Source of the DNA: Nonomuraea purpurea
GTDB lineage: Bacteria > Actinomycetota > Actinomycetes > Streptosporangiales > Streptosporangiaceae
DNA length: 64,000 nucleotides
Assembly: GCF_042650645.1 (NCBI RefSeq)
Contig: NZ_JBHSBI010000015.1
Span: 124,001-188,000 of the forward strand
Direction of reading: 5' to 3'
Notes under the pieces: model-generated
What the model was told of the DNA's origin: nothing
Databases searched by the model: none
Seen by the model: only the letters and a program-made list of their open reading frames with translations
Made by a program: the position numbers and the translations under genes
Shown: piece after piece, positions 57,572 to 64,000 of the stretch
Position numbering within the stretch: position 1 is the stretch's first letter
Layout of the letters: every line of letters begins with the position of its first letter

Positions 57572-58345
57572 TCAGGTCAGTGGGATGACGCCGTTGCCTG
57601 CCAGGGCCTCGGCGAGCCGGTGGGAGTCGCCCTTGGCGAGGACGAGGTGGGCGTGGTGCAGAAGCCGGTCGACCGAGGCGGTGGCCAGGGTCTTGGGCAT
57701 GATCGTGTCGAACCCGCTGGGGTGGATGTTGCTGGTGATCGCGATTGAGCGGCGTTCGTAGGCGGCGTCGATGATGCGGTAGAAGGCCTCGGCGGCATCG
57801 TCTCCGGCGGGGAGCAGCCCAATGTCATCGATGACGATCAAATCTGCTCGGCAGATCTTGGTGACGGTGCGGGCGACCGATCCGTCGACCTTGGCCTTGC
57901 CGATCGTGGAGGTCAGGGTTTCCAGGGTGAACCAGGCCACTCGCAGATCTTTCTCGATCGCGGCATGCGCCAGGCCCTCGGTGAAGTGCGACTTGCCTGT
58001 GCCCGAGGCTCCGGCGATCACGAGGTTCTCCGCGCGGCTGATCCATTCCAGCGTGGTGAGCGCGTTTTGGGTGGCCTGCGGGATGGAGGAGTCCTCGGGT
58101 CGCCAGGAGGCCAGTGTCTTGCCGGTGGGGAAGTTGGCCGTTGAGCGGCGCAGGCGGCGGGTGGCCGCGTCGCGGCCGACGACTTCTTCAGCGATGAGCA
58201 CTCGCAAGACTTCGGCTGGGTCCCAGCGTTGCGCGCGGGCGGTGGCCAGCACATCGGGTGCGCTCCTGCGCAGGTAGGGCAGCCGCATCCGGCGCAGCAG
58301 CCGGTCCAGCTCCTCAGGCAGGGCTGGTGGCGTTGGGGTGGTCAT
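57572..58345 (-). CDS. istB: IS21 helper ATPase IstB
   Basis: 257 residues from ATG 58343-58345 (GAGGAG upstream). It is a DnaA-like AAA+ ATPase with Walker A NLVIAGASGTGKSHFTEGLA, Walker B ADLIVIDDIGLLP and sensor-type AITSNIHPSGF. It loads IstA onto target DNA and is required for IS21 transposition. The start lies inside the small upstream frame, overlapping by 32 bases. Confidence 0.94.
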   Translation of the reverse strand: MTTPTPPALPEELDRLLRRMRLPYLRRSAPDVLATARAQRWDPAEVLRVLIAEEVVGRDAATRRLRRSTANFPTGKTLASWRPEDSSIPQATQNALTTLEWISRAENLVIAGASGTGKSHFTEGLAHAAIEKDLRVAWFTLETLTSTIGKAKVDGSVARTVTKICRADLIVIDDIGLLPAGDDAAEAFYRIIDAAYERRSIAITSNIHPSGFDTIMPKTLATASVDRLLHHAHLVLAKGDSHRLAEALAGNGVIPLT

Positions 58346-58607
58346 GGGCAGGACTCCTCGAGGGTGTGTCGGTGGCGGCGAGGTGGCCGTGTTGCTCCAT
58401 GCGCAGGCGCAGCCAGGCTCGTTGGTAGAAGAACTCGCGGCGCACGGGGTCTGGCGCGACGCCGTGCAGCAGGTGGGGGCCGGCCTGGTCGAGCGCGTCC
58501 AGCAGGGCATGGGCATGCTGGGCGGTCAGGACCAGCACGGGACAGGGCAGGGTGGGGGCCTGCCCGGCGGGGGTTGCTGCCGGGCAGGTGGAGTGTGGTG
58601 CGGTCAC
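58314..58607 (-). CDS. small ORF between istA and istB, unknown function
   Basis: 97 codons from GTG 58605-58607, whose start overlaps the istA stop (GTGA) and whose end overlaps the start of istB by 32 bp. The reading frame has a plausible hydrophilic protein (LDALDQAGPHLLHGVAPDP, then RREFFYQRAWLRLRMEQHG), with Pro-rich ends. It is not a standard IS21 gene. The tight overlaps on both sides argue that it is translated. No family is recognised. Confidence 0.55.
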   Translation of the reverse strand: MTAPHSTCPAATPAGQAPTLPCPVLVLTAQHAHALLDALDQAGPHLLHGVAPDPVRREFFYQRAWLRLRMEQHGHLAATDTPSRSPAHDHPNATSPA

Positions 58608-60100
58608 CGGCCCAGGGCCTGCCAGCCGCTGGTGCCCGGCTGGATGGAGTGGCTCTCATCAACGCGGACCACCTCGCCGGCGGCTTGGTGATCGGCCAGA
58701 TGGTCCAAAATGGCGGGCAGGTCGTCGTCGGCGAAGCGGCCGGCGATGGCGGCCAGGCCGAGCGCCTCATCGACGCGTTCGATGCCTAGCACGGTGGCCA
58801 GTTCGACGGCGCGGGCCATCTTGGCTCGGATCCTGCTTGCTCCGGCTGGTCCGGCCTCGGTCAGCCAGCGGTGCGCGCCCGGCCCGATCGCCAGGAAGGC
58901 GATCTCGGCCTCGCTGCGGGGTTTGGGCTTGGGCGCGTGGATGCTGCGCCCTTGCGGATGGCCGGGGTAGTGCTCATCGAGGATCTGCGGGCTGCCCGGC
59001 GTGGAGACGACATGGCGGGCGATCTCGGTCAGGTCGGTGCCGGTGCGGGCGGTGATGACCAGTTCCTCGCCGACCACTCGCACCCACACCTTGGCGCCGA
59101 CGTGCCCGGGCGGGGTGGAGTAGCGGACCGAGGCGAAACTGATGGTCTGATCGTCATAGACGGTCCGCTCGGCGCCCAGCGCGAGCGCGAACGGCTCGGC
59201 GGGCAGCACGTGCAGCCGCTGCTGCTCGATCAGCAGCCGCTCGGCGGGGATCTGCCCGGTGGCCCGATGGCGGCGGTTGTTGATCCGCTCGCACCAATCC
59301 CGGCAGGCCGCCGCCAGTTCGGCGAAGCTGCCGTACTCGCTGCGCAGGTTCGCCTCGGTCGGCACCAGGTCGGCCTTGGCCAGGCGGACAGTAGCCTCCG
59401 CTCCGCCCTTGGACTCGGGATCGTAGGGGACGCAGGTCTCCACGGTGCAGCCGTAGAAGCGGCCCGCGGCAACGATCTGCGGATGGCGGACCGCGATCCC
59501 CGCGACGTGGTCGGTGGTCACCGTCTTGGCGTTGTCGGTCAGCACATAGGTCGGCGCGCCGCCGATCCGCCGCAGCGTGGAATCCAGGCACGACACCAGC
59601 GTGCCGAGCGTGCAGTCCCAGACCGGCAGCACCACACGGAACCTCGACCAGGCCAGCCAGGCGCAAAACAACCAGGTCCGCCGCCCCGCGATGCGCGGGC
59701 CCTCACCCCAGTCGACCTGCAGCCACATGCCCGGCTCGGGAATCCACGGCCGGTAGGTGCGCCGCCGTCCAGCCTTCCATGCCGTCTTGGCCGCGTTCAC
59801 CGCCCGTCGCGTCGAGCGCGGGCTGCCCCGGTAGCCCATCGCAGTCAACTTGTCATGGGCGACATCGGCGCGGATCTTCGCCTTCGACGCCTCCACCCAC
59901 TCCTCGATCTTCTCCAGGAACGGGTCGATCAGCTTTGGCCGCGCAGCCCGCTCGAACGGGTTGAGCCCCAGGTCACGCAGCTCCACGTAACGCTTGACGG
60001 TCTTCGGATCAGTGCCGCTCAACTGCGCGGCTGACCACATGGTCTTGGTCAGGTCGTATGCCTCAAAGATCTTCATGATCTCTCTGTCAGACTTGGTCAC
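58604..60100 (-). CDS. istA: IS21 transposase IstA
   Basis: 498 residues from GTG 60098-60100 (GAGG upstream). An N-terminal HTH (MWSAAQLSGTDPKTVKRYVE) precedes the DDE core: Asp in MWLQVDWGEGPRI, Asp in YVLTDNAKTVTT and Glu in YDPESKGGAEATVR. The C-terminal Mu-type beta-barrel part follows. The catalytic triad is complete. It is the main transposase of the IS element. Confidence 0.95.
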   Translation of the reverse strand: MTKSDREIMKIFEAYDLTKTMWSAAQLSGTDPKTVKRYVELRDLGLNPFERAARPKLIDPFLEKIEEWVEASKAKIRADVAHDKLTAMGYRGSPRSTRRAVNAAKTAWKAGRRRTYRPWIPEPGMWLQVDWGEGPRIAGRRTWLFCAWLAWSRFRVVLPVWDCTLGTLVSCLDSTLRRIGGAPTYVLTDNAKTVTTDHVAGIAVRHPQIVAAGRFYGCTVETCVPYDPESKGGAEATVRLAKADLVPTEANLRSEYGSFAELAAACRDWCERINNRRHRATGQIPAERLLIEQQRLHVLPAEPFALALGAERTVYDDQTISFASVRYSTPPGHVGAKVWVRVVGEELVITARTGTDLTEIARHVVSTPGSPQILDEHYPGHPQGRSIHAPKPKPRSEAEIAFLAIGPGAHRWLTEAGPAGASRIRAKMARAVELATVLGIERVDEALGLAAIAGRFADDDLPAILDHLADHQAAGEVVRVDESHSIQPGTSGWQALGR

Positions 60101-60273
60101 GGGACCTCTTCGGTCGGCTTGCGAATGCGGCAAACATCAGCAAACCGGACCGGAGAGGTCTCCTCAGGACAGGGCGGAGATCAGGACACCCGAGGCCATC
60201 CACCAGGATTTCTCGTGGCCATCAGCCGAGACTCAACTGGCCGCCCACCAGGAGCTTGCCATGGCCGTCGGCA

Positions 60274-60278
60274 GACTC
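60274..60278. repeat. target-site duplication, right copy
   Basis: GACTC directly abuts the end of IS21 at 60273 and equals 57466-57470. Confidence 0.75.
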
Positions 60279-60504
60279 GGGGTGCGACCACAGCACGAAC
60301 GTGAGAGGCCACGTCTTCCCGCCGATGCCGAGGGGCTGCGACGGCAAGGGGTGGGTCATGCGCACGCCAACTCCGGCACGCGCGAGGTAACGTCCCACCA
60401 TGGACCCGGAGGCGGTGTGGGCTTCGATTGAGGGCCGATGCGCTCGCGCATCGGAAACCTGACAAGCGTCCAGAAATGCGACCGAAGATCGCTAGGCTGC
60501 GACG
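60279..60504. other. intergenic region between IS21 and methyltransferase gene
   Basis: 226 bases with no gene recognised. It contains a strong hairpin CCGATGCG-CTCG-CGCATCGG (60435-60454), which could be a terminator or repeat-type hairpin, upstream of the methyltransferase start at 60505. Confidence 0.5.
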
Positions 60505-61308
60505 ATGGAACGCACAACCGACGGGCCCGAGACCTTCGCGCCAGAGCGTCCTGCCCGTTCGACCGCAACCCAGCGTGCAGATCCGGTCCAGGCGAACGAC
60601 TACGACAGCTTCGCCGAGGCGTACTCGGCGGAAACCGAGAACAACATCATCAACGCACACTGGACGCGGCCCGCGATCACAGCCCTCGTCGGAGACGTGG
60701 CCGGCCGCCGGATCCTGGACGCCGGCTGCGGCTCAGGCCCCCTGTCCGCCGCCCTGCGCGAGCGCGGTGCCGTCGTCACCGGCATCGACGCCAGCGCCGG
60801 GATGCTGGAGCTGGCCAGGCGGCGGCTCGGTGACGACGCGGACCTGCGCGTGGCCGACGTGAGCGATCCGCTGCCGTTCGCCGACGGTGCGTTCGACGAC
60901 GTGGTCGCCTCGCTGGTGCTGCACTACCTGGAGGACTGGGGGCCGACGCTGGCCGAGATGCGGCGGGTGCTCAGGCCCGGCGGCCGCCTGATCGCGTCGG
61001 TGCACCACCCGTTCGTGGACTACCTGTTTCAAGATCCCCGGCCCAACTATTTCGCGACCACCAGCTACACCGACGAGTGGACGTTCAACGGGCAGTCCTT
61101 CCCGATGACCTTCTGGCGCAGGCCGTTGCACGCGATGACCGACGCCTTCACCGCCGCCGGGTTCCGCCTTGCCGTCATCAACGAGCCGCAGGTCGACCCG
61201 GCCGTCCGAGAGCTGTTCCCCGATGACTTCGATGACTTCGTGAACAAACTGAGTTTCCTGTGCTTCGTCGTCGAGGTACCGCCGTCGGCTGCGGGCTCGG
61301 ACGACTAG
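60505..61308 (+). CDS. class I SAM-dependent methyltransferase
   Basis: 267 residues. AdoMet motif I is ILDAGCGSGPLSAALRERGA, then TGIDASAGMLELARRR as post-I, SLVLHYLEDWGPTLAEM and RRVLRPGGRLIASVHHPFVD. The C-terminal lobe (TTSYTDEWTFNGQSFPMTFW) resembles small-molecule methyltransferases of the UbiE/type-11 group. ATG 60505 opens the frame; the 24-bp gap to the next gene suggests co-transcription. The acceptor is unknown. Confidence 0.88.
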   Translation: MERTTDGPETFAPERPARSTATQRADPVQANDYDSFAEAYSAETENNIINAHWTRPAITALVGDVAGRRILDAGCGSGPLSAALRERGAVVTGIDASAGMLELARRRLGDDADLRVADVSDPLPFADGAFDDVVASLVLHYLEDWGPTLAEMRRVLRPGGRLIASVHHPFVDYLFQDPRPNYFATTSYTDEWTFNGQSFPMTFWRRPLHAMTDAFTAAGFRLAVINEPQVDPAVRELFPDDFDDFVNKLSFLCFVVEVPPSAAGSDD

Positions 61309-61332
61309 CCAACCACGCCAAGGGAAATTCGG

Positions 61333-62238
61333 GTGCGGAGGGTCAGTGGGGTGGTGTGTGATCGGGGGGTGGCGATCGAGATGGGCAGGCCGGGGGCCGA
61401 CGGGCTCGGTGACGTGGTGCGGGTGCTGGGGGAGTGGCAGGACGACGGAGGGCCCCTGCAGTTGCATCCGGGGGATGTGGGGTGGTTCTGGCGGTTCGGT
61501 GTGAAGCGGACCGCAGAGGCTACGCGGACCTGGAGCCGAGCCGGGGAGGTTCTGGCGGTCGGGCTGCTGGATGGTGCGGAGTTGCTGCGGTTGGCTTTCG
61601 CGCCGGAGGCGTCGCGGGACGAGGAATTGGCGCAGCAGGTGGCCGAGGACGTGTCGGCACCTGAGCGTGGTGTGCTGCCTGAGGGCAAGGTGTACGTCGA
61701 GGCGCCGATGGGTGCGCTGGTCCAGGACCTGTTGTTCAAAGACGGCTGGGAGAGCGGCGAGCCGTGGACACCGCTTCGGCGTGACCTCGGCGCCCCTGTG
61801 CCGGATCCCGGCGTTCACGTCGAGGCGATCGGGCCGCAACAGGCGCACGAGTGGGCCGAGGTCCTGCGGGCGTCGTTCGACGGGTCGACGTTCACCGACG
61901 AGCGCTGGCACGCGATGGCGGCAGGCGCGCCGTATGCCGACGCGCGATGCCTGGTCGTTCGCGATGAGCAGGGCCAGGCGGTGGCGGCCGTGACGGTGTG
62001 GTCGGCGGGTGAAGGCAAGCTCGGCCTGATCGAGCCGATGGGGGTGCACCGGGCACACCGCGGTCACGGTTACGGCCGAGCGATCACGGTCGCCGCGGCG
62101 CGCGCACTTCAGGAGCTGGGTTCGTCCAGCGTGGTCGTGTGCACTCCGAGCTCCAACGTCGGCGCCGTCGCCACCTACCGGTCGGCCGGCTTCGAGCAGT
62201 TGCCCGAGAGACGAGACCTGTGCCGCGACGCTTCCTGA
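61333..62238 (+). CDS. GNAT-family N-acetyltransferase
   Basis: 301 residues from GTG 61333 (AGGGA at 7 bases). The GNAT core is in the C-terminal half: VAAVTVWSAGEGKLGLIEPM, then VHRAHRGHGYGRAITVAAAR with the acetyl-CoA loop HRGHGYG, ending VATYRSAGF. The first 130 residues form a divergent N-terminal GNAT-like domain, as in two-domain acetyltransferases. The substrate is unknown. Confidence 0.85.
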   Translation: MRRVSGVVCDRGVAIEMGRPGADGLGDVVRVLGEWQDDGGPLQLHPGDVGWFWRFGVKRTAEATRTWSRAGEVLAVGLLDGAELLRLAFAPEASRDEELAQQVAEDVSAPERGVLPEGKVYVEAPMGALVQDLLFKDGWESGEPWTPLRRDLGAPVPDPGVHVEAIGPQQAHEWAEVLRASFDGSTFTDERWHAMAAGAPYADARCLVVRDEQGQAVAAVTVWSAGEGKLGLIEPMGVHRAHRGHGYGRAITVAAARALQELGSSSVVVCTPSSNVGAVATYRSAGFEQLPERRDLCRDAS

Positions 62239-62292
62239 GGCTCTCGGTTCTAAGATCACTCAAGAACAGCTACCTGCGGGAAGAGCTCACTC

Positions 62293-62934
62293 ATGCGCAC
62301 CCTTTACGTCGTCACCCATCCGGAGGCGACGCACCACGTTGAGGGGGTCGTCGGCGGCTGGCATGATTCGCAGCTGACGCCAGTGGGTCTCAGCGCGGCG
62401 GTCTCCATCGCCCAGGCGCTGCGGGCTCAGATTCCGGACGGCGCCGATGTGGAGTTGTTCTCATCGGATCTGCGGCGCACCCGGCAAACGGCCGAGAAGG
62501 TTGCCGAGTTGTTCGGCGTGAAACCAATCCTGGACCGCAGACTGCGGGAGAAATCCTACGGAGAGGCGGGGGGAAGGCCGAAGGAGTGGCTGGACCGACG
62601 ATTCGTCCCGCCACCGGCTGCCGGGGAGCGGTTGGAACACGACGAGGGCGTGGAAGGTGCCGAGACCAAGGCGGAGTTGGCGCGGCGCATCTACGCGGCC
62701 ATGGACGAGATCGTGCAGCGCCCCTGCGAACACCAGATCATCGTGACCCACGGTGGCTCCCTGACCTTCGTCGTGACGTCCTGGATCAAGATGCCGATCA
62801 AGGCGGTCGGCCATGCCAGCTTCCGGGTGCGATCCGGCAGCATCACCACGCTGCGCGAAGACGACTTCTACCACAACCGCACGGTCGTCAATCTCGGTGA
62901 CACCCTCCACCTCGACCCCGCCGCAACCTCCTGA
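62293..62934 (+). CDS. histidine phosphatase-family protein with altered RHG motif
   Basis: 213 residues. It is a histidine phosphatase (phosphoglycerate-mutase-like) fold: catalytic His9 in LYVVTHPEATHH, Arg in SSDLRRTRQTAEKV, Glu in DRRLREKSYGEAGG, and second His in IIVTHGGSLTFVVTSW. The usual Arg-His-Gly motif is Thr-His-Pro, which keeps the His nucleophile but not the flanking residues. Phosphatase activity is plausible with unusual kinetics. The substrate is unknown. Confidence 0.85.
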   Translation: MRTLYVVTHPEATHHVEGVVGGWHDSQLTPVGLSAAVSIAQALRAQIPDGADVELFSSDLRRTRQTAEKVAELFGVKPILDRRLREKSYGEAGGRPKEWLDRRFVPPPAAGERLEHDEGVEGAETKAELARRIYAAMDEIVQRPCEHQIIVTHGGSLTFVVTSWIKMPIKAVGHASFRVRSGSITTLREDDFYHNRTVVNLGDTLHLDPAATS

Positions 62935-62997
62935 GGTGAACCCGCGCGGGCGCGTGGCCGTACCTCGATGTGAGGACAGGTGAGGAGGTCGGCCACC

Positions 62998-63786
62998 GTG
63001 CGGCACTGGATCGCGGGCGTGAGCGCAGGACTGTTGCTGACGACGATCTTGAATGTGGGGACGGCCAGTGCGCACGGCGCGCTGGAGAGCCCTCTCAGCA
63101 GGGCGGCCGCCTGTGGGGCGGAGGACAGGCCCGCGGCCAAGTCGGCGGCGTGCCGTGCGGCACTGAAAGCGAGCGGCAGCACCATGCCCGGCAACTGGGA
63201 CAACCTGCGGGTCGCGAACGTCGCCGGCCGGGACCGCGAGATGATCCCGGACGGCAAGCTGTGCAGCGGCGGCCTCGGCATGTTCAAGGGGCTGGACCTC
63301 GCCCGCGACGACTGGCCGGCCACCACGCTCGAGCCCAGGGCCCGCTTCACCTTCAAATACCGCGGCACCATCCCGCACAAGGGGACATTCCGCCTGTACA
63401 TCACGCAGGACGGCTACAACCCGCGCAAGCCGCTGAAGTGGTCCGACCTGGAGCGCGACCCCTTCCTCAAGGTCACCGACCCCAAGCTGACCGACGGCTC
63501 CTACGTCCTCAAGGGCCGCCTGCCCAAGGACCGCACCGGACGCCACCTGATCTACACGATCTGGCAGAACTCCGACACCCCGGACACCTACTACTCCTGC
63601 TCAGACGTGATCTTCAAGGCGGGCGCGGCCTCGGGCGGCGGACAGGCCGGGCCGGCGATCGTCCGGGAGAGCGCGGTGCCCGGCGACCGTAGCTGGCTGA
63701 TCGGCATGGCGGCCGTGCTCGCCGGCGGCGTCGGAGCGGCGGCCGTGCTGATCGCCCGCCTGAGCCGCCGCCGTTCCACTTTCTGA
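62998..63786 (+). CDS. AA10 lytic polysaccharide monooxygenase with C-terminal membrane anchor
   Basis: 262 residues from GTG 62998, preceded by GAGGAGG at nine bases. A signal peptide ends ...GTASA before His26, giving mature N-terminal His1 for the copper histidine brace; the second His is in RGTIPHKGTFRLYI (residue 127). The fold continues ITQDGYNPRKPLKW and ends SCSDVIFKAG. After a Gly-rich linker, WLIGMAAVLAGGVGAAAVLI is a membrane helix followed by Arg-rich RLSRRRSTF. Membrane anchoring is unusual for AA10 enzymes. It would oxidise chitin or cellulose near the cell surface. Confidence 0.9.
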   Translation: MRHWIAGVSAGLLLTTILNVGTASAHGALESPLSRAAACGAEDRPAAKSAACRAALKASGSTMPGNWDNLRVANVAGRDREMIPDGKLCSGGLGMFKGLDLARDDWPATTLEPRARFTFKYRGTIPHKGTFRLYITQDGYNPRKPLKWSDLERDPFLKVTDPKLTDGSYVLKGRLPKDRTGRHLIYTIWQNSDTPDTYYSCSDVIFKAGAASGGGQAGPAIVRESAVPGDRSWLIGMAAVLAGGVGAAAVLIARLSRRRSTF

Positions 63787-64000
63787 GCGGCCCAGCCACA
63801 CCAGGGCGGCGAGTACGGCGGTCAGGACCGGCAGCCACGCCAGCCGCGACCAGAGCCACCCCGGGCCGGCGGGCTCGTCGGTCAGCCCGGGGATGGGGCC
63901 GAGCCGGGCGGTCGCCAGCGCGATGAGGGCGGGCGCCGACTGATGCCAGAGGTAGATCGGTACGGCCGAACGGCTGATCGCATGCACGATCCGATGGGCC
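63601..64000 (-). CDS. acyltransferase-3 family membrane protein, C-terminal part (cut by window edge)
   Basis: The minus-strand frame enters from the window edge with HRIVHAISRSAVPIYLWHQS, the conserved region before the last helices of acyltransferase-3 (OafA-like) proteins, followed by a hydrophobic WLPVLTAVLAALVWLG segment. It then continues with a hydrophilic tail to a stop at 63601, overlapping the convergent LPMO gene by 186 bases, which is unusual and may reflect an annotation or assembly boundary. The acyl acceptor is unknown. Confidence 0.7.
   Translation of the reverse strand, partial: AHRIVHAISRSAVPIYLWHQSAPALIALATARLGPIPGLTDEPAGPGWLWSRLAWLPVLTAVLAALVWLGRSESGTAAAQAGDQHGRRSDAAGEHGRHADQPATVAGHRALPDDRRPGLSAARGRARLEDHV

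Larger units (their letters stand above)
57471..60273 (-). mobile_element. IS21-family insertion sequence, complete, 2803 bp
   Basis: The element is bounded by imperfect inverted repeats beginning TGTCAATGGCCATG at 57471 and, on the other strand, TGCCGACGGCCATGG from 60273. Inner repeats CTGGTGGCCACCAGAAATCC (57520-57539) and its near inverse at 60206-60225 extend the multiple terminal repeats typical of IS21. A 5-bp GACTC duplication flanks it. It encodes IstA and IstB in the family order plus a small frame between them. Both transposition genes are intact, so it may still be active. Confidence 0.88.

Noticed and set aside
60435..60454. Hairpin as a riboswitch for the methyltransferase
   Set aside because: Only a simple 8-bp stem with a 4-base loop; no conserved aptamer pattern.
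1..64000. CRISPR arrays, tRNA and rRNA genes
   Set aside because: None seen by eye; no regularly spaced repeats beyond the short tandem ones described.

Overview
The window is about 64 kb of very GC-rich DNA with many GTG and TTG starts. It encodes actinomycete hallmarks: a mycothiol-dependent maleylpyruvate-isomerase-family protein, an Rv1733c-type membrane protein, an Rv1086-type short-chain Z-isoprenyl diphosphate synthase, a complete ergothioneine operon, many TetR regulators and secreted tripeptidyl-aminopeptidase-like hydrolases. It is most likely chromosomal DNA of a filamentous actinomycete. A Streptosporangiales relative such as Nonomuraea is my inference, not something proven here. 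No rRNA, tRNA or CRISPR array was recognised.

Layout. 1-7.3 kb is almost all on the minus strand: a truncated TetR gene, an SMP-30/gluconolactonase protein, a pentapeptide-repeat protein, a GNAT, a cis-prenyltransferase, and a hydrolase-histidine kinase-response regulator operon. 7.4-10.7 kb is a plus-strand trio (GMC flavoprotein, gluconate-dehydrogenase subunit-3-like protein, VioB-type ferritin-like protein). 10.7-13.4 kb holds a TetR gene overlapping a fluoroacetyl-CoA-thioesterase (FlK)-like gene, then a second secreted hydrolase. 13.4-25.7 kb is a mosaic of regulators, a PrmC-like methyltransferase, a lipoprotein, an orphan ABC-2 permease, an AraC/NmrA divergent pair and a thioredoxin-reductase-like/methyltransferase fusion. 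25.8-31.2 kb is on the minus strand and contains manA and a compact three-gene unit: a cucumopine-synthase-like protein, a DAO-family FAD oxidase and a cytochrome P450. This unit looks like a small uncharacterised biosynthetic cluster, possibly Pictet-Spengler type. 31.2-44.5 kb has DUF3800, GH43-ricin, heparinase II/III-like, slipin and APC transporter genes, an SDR/TetR pair with two matching operators, a second P450, a TetR, a class-C-type serine hydrolase carrying a relic SDR tail, and a small HTH gene with paired operators. 44.6-52.2 kb runs from a degenerate Nudix gene through an ECF sigma gene and two convergent zf-HC2 proteins to egtABCDE. 52.4-64 kb has a CopD/CtaG fusion, a bicovalent-flavin-type oxidase, an MFS pump, an intact IS21-family element (2803 bp with a 5-bp target duplication), then methyltransferase, GNAT, histidine phosphatase, a membrane-anchored AA10 LPMO and the end of an acyltransferase-3 gene.

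How it works together. Ergothioneine production probably ties to the adjacent ECF sigma/zf-HC2 redox-type switch. Several oxidoreductases sit beside their own regulators with clear palindromic operators. A recurring oddity is small tandem duplications at gene junctions. At two junctions (around 1.15-1.27 kb and 4.69-4.78 kb) they create short reading frames that overlap the neighbouring start and stop codons, keeping a chain of translational coupling. All function calls rest on reading the translated sequences by eye; no database search was run.
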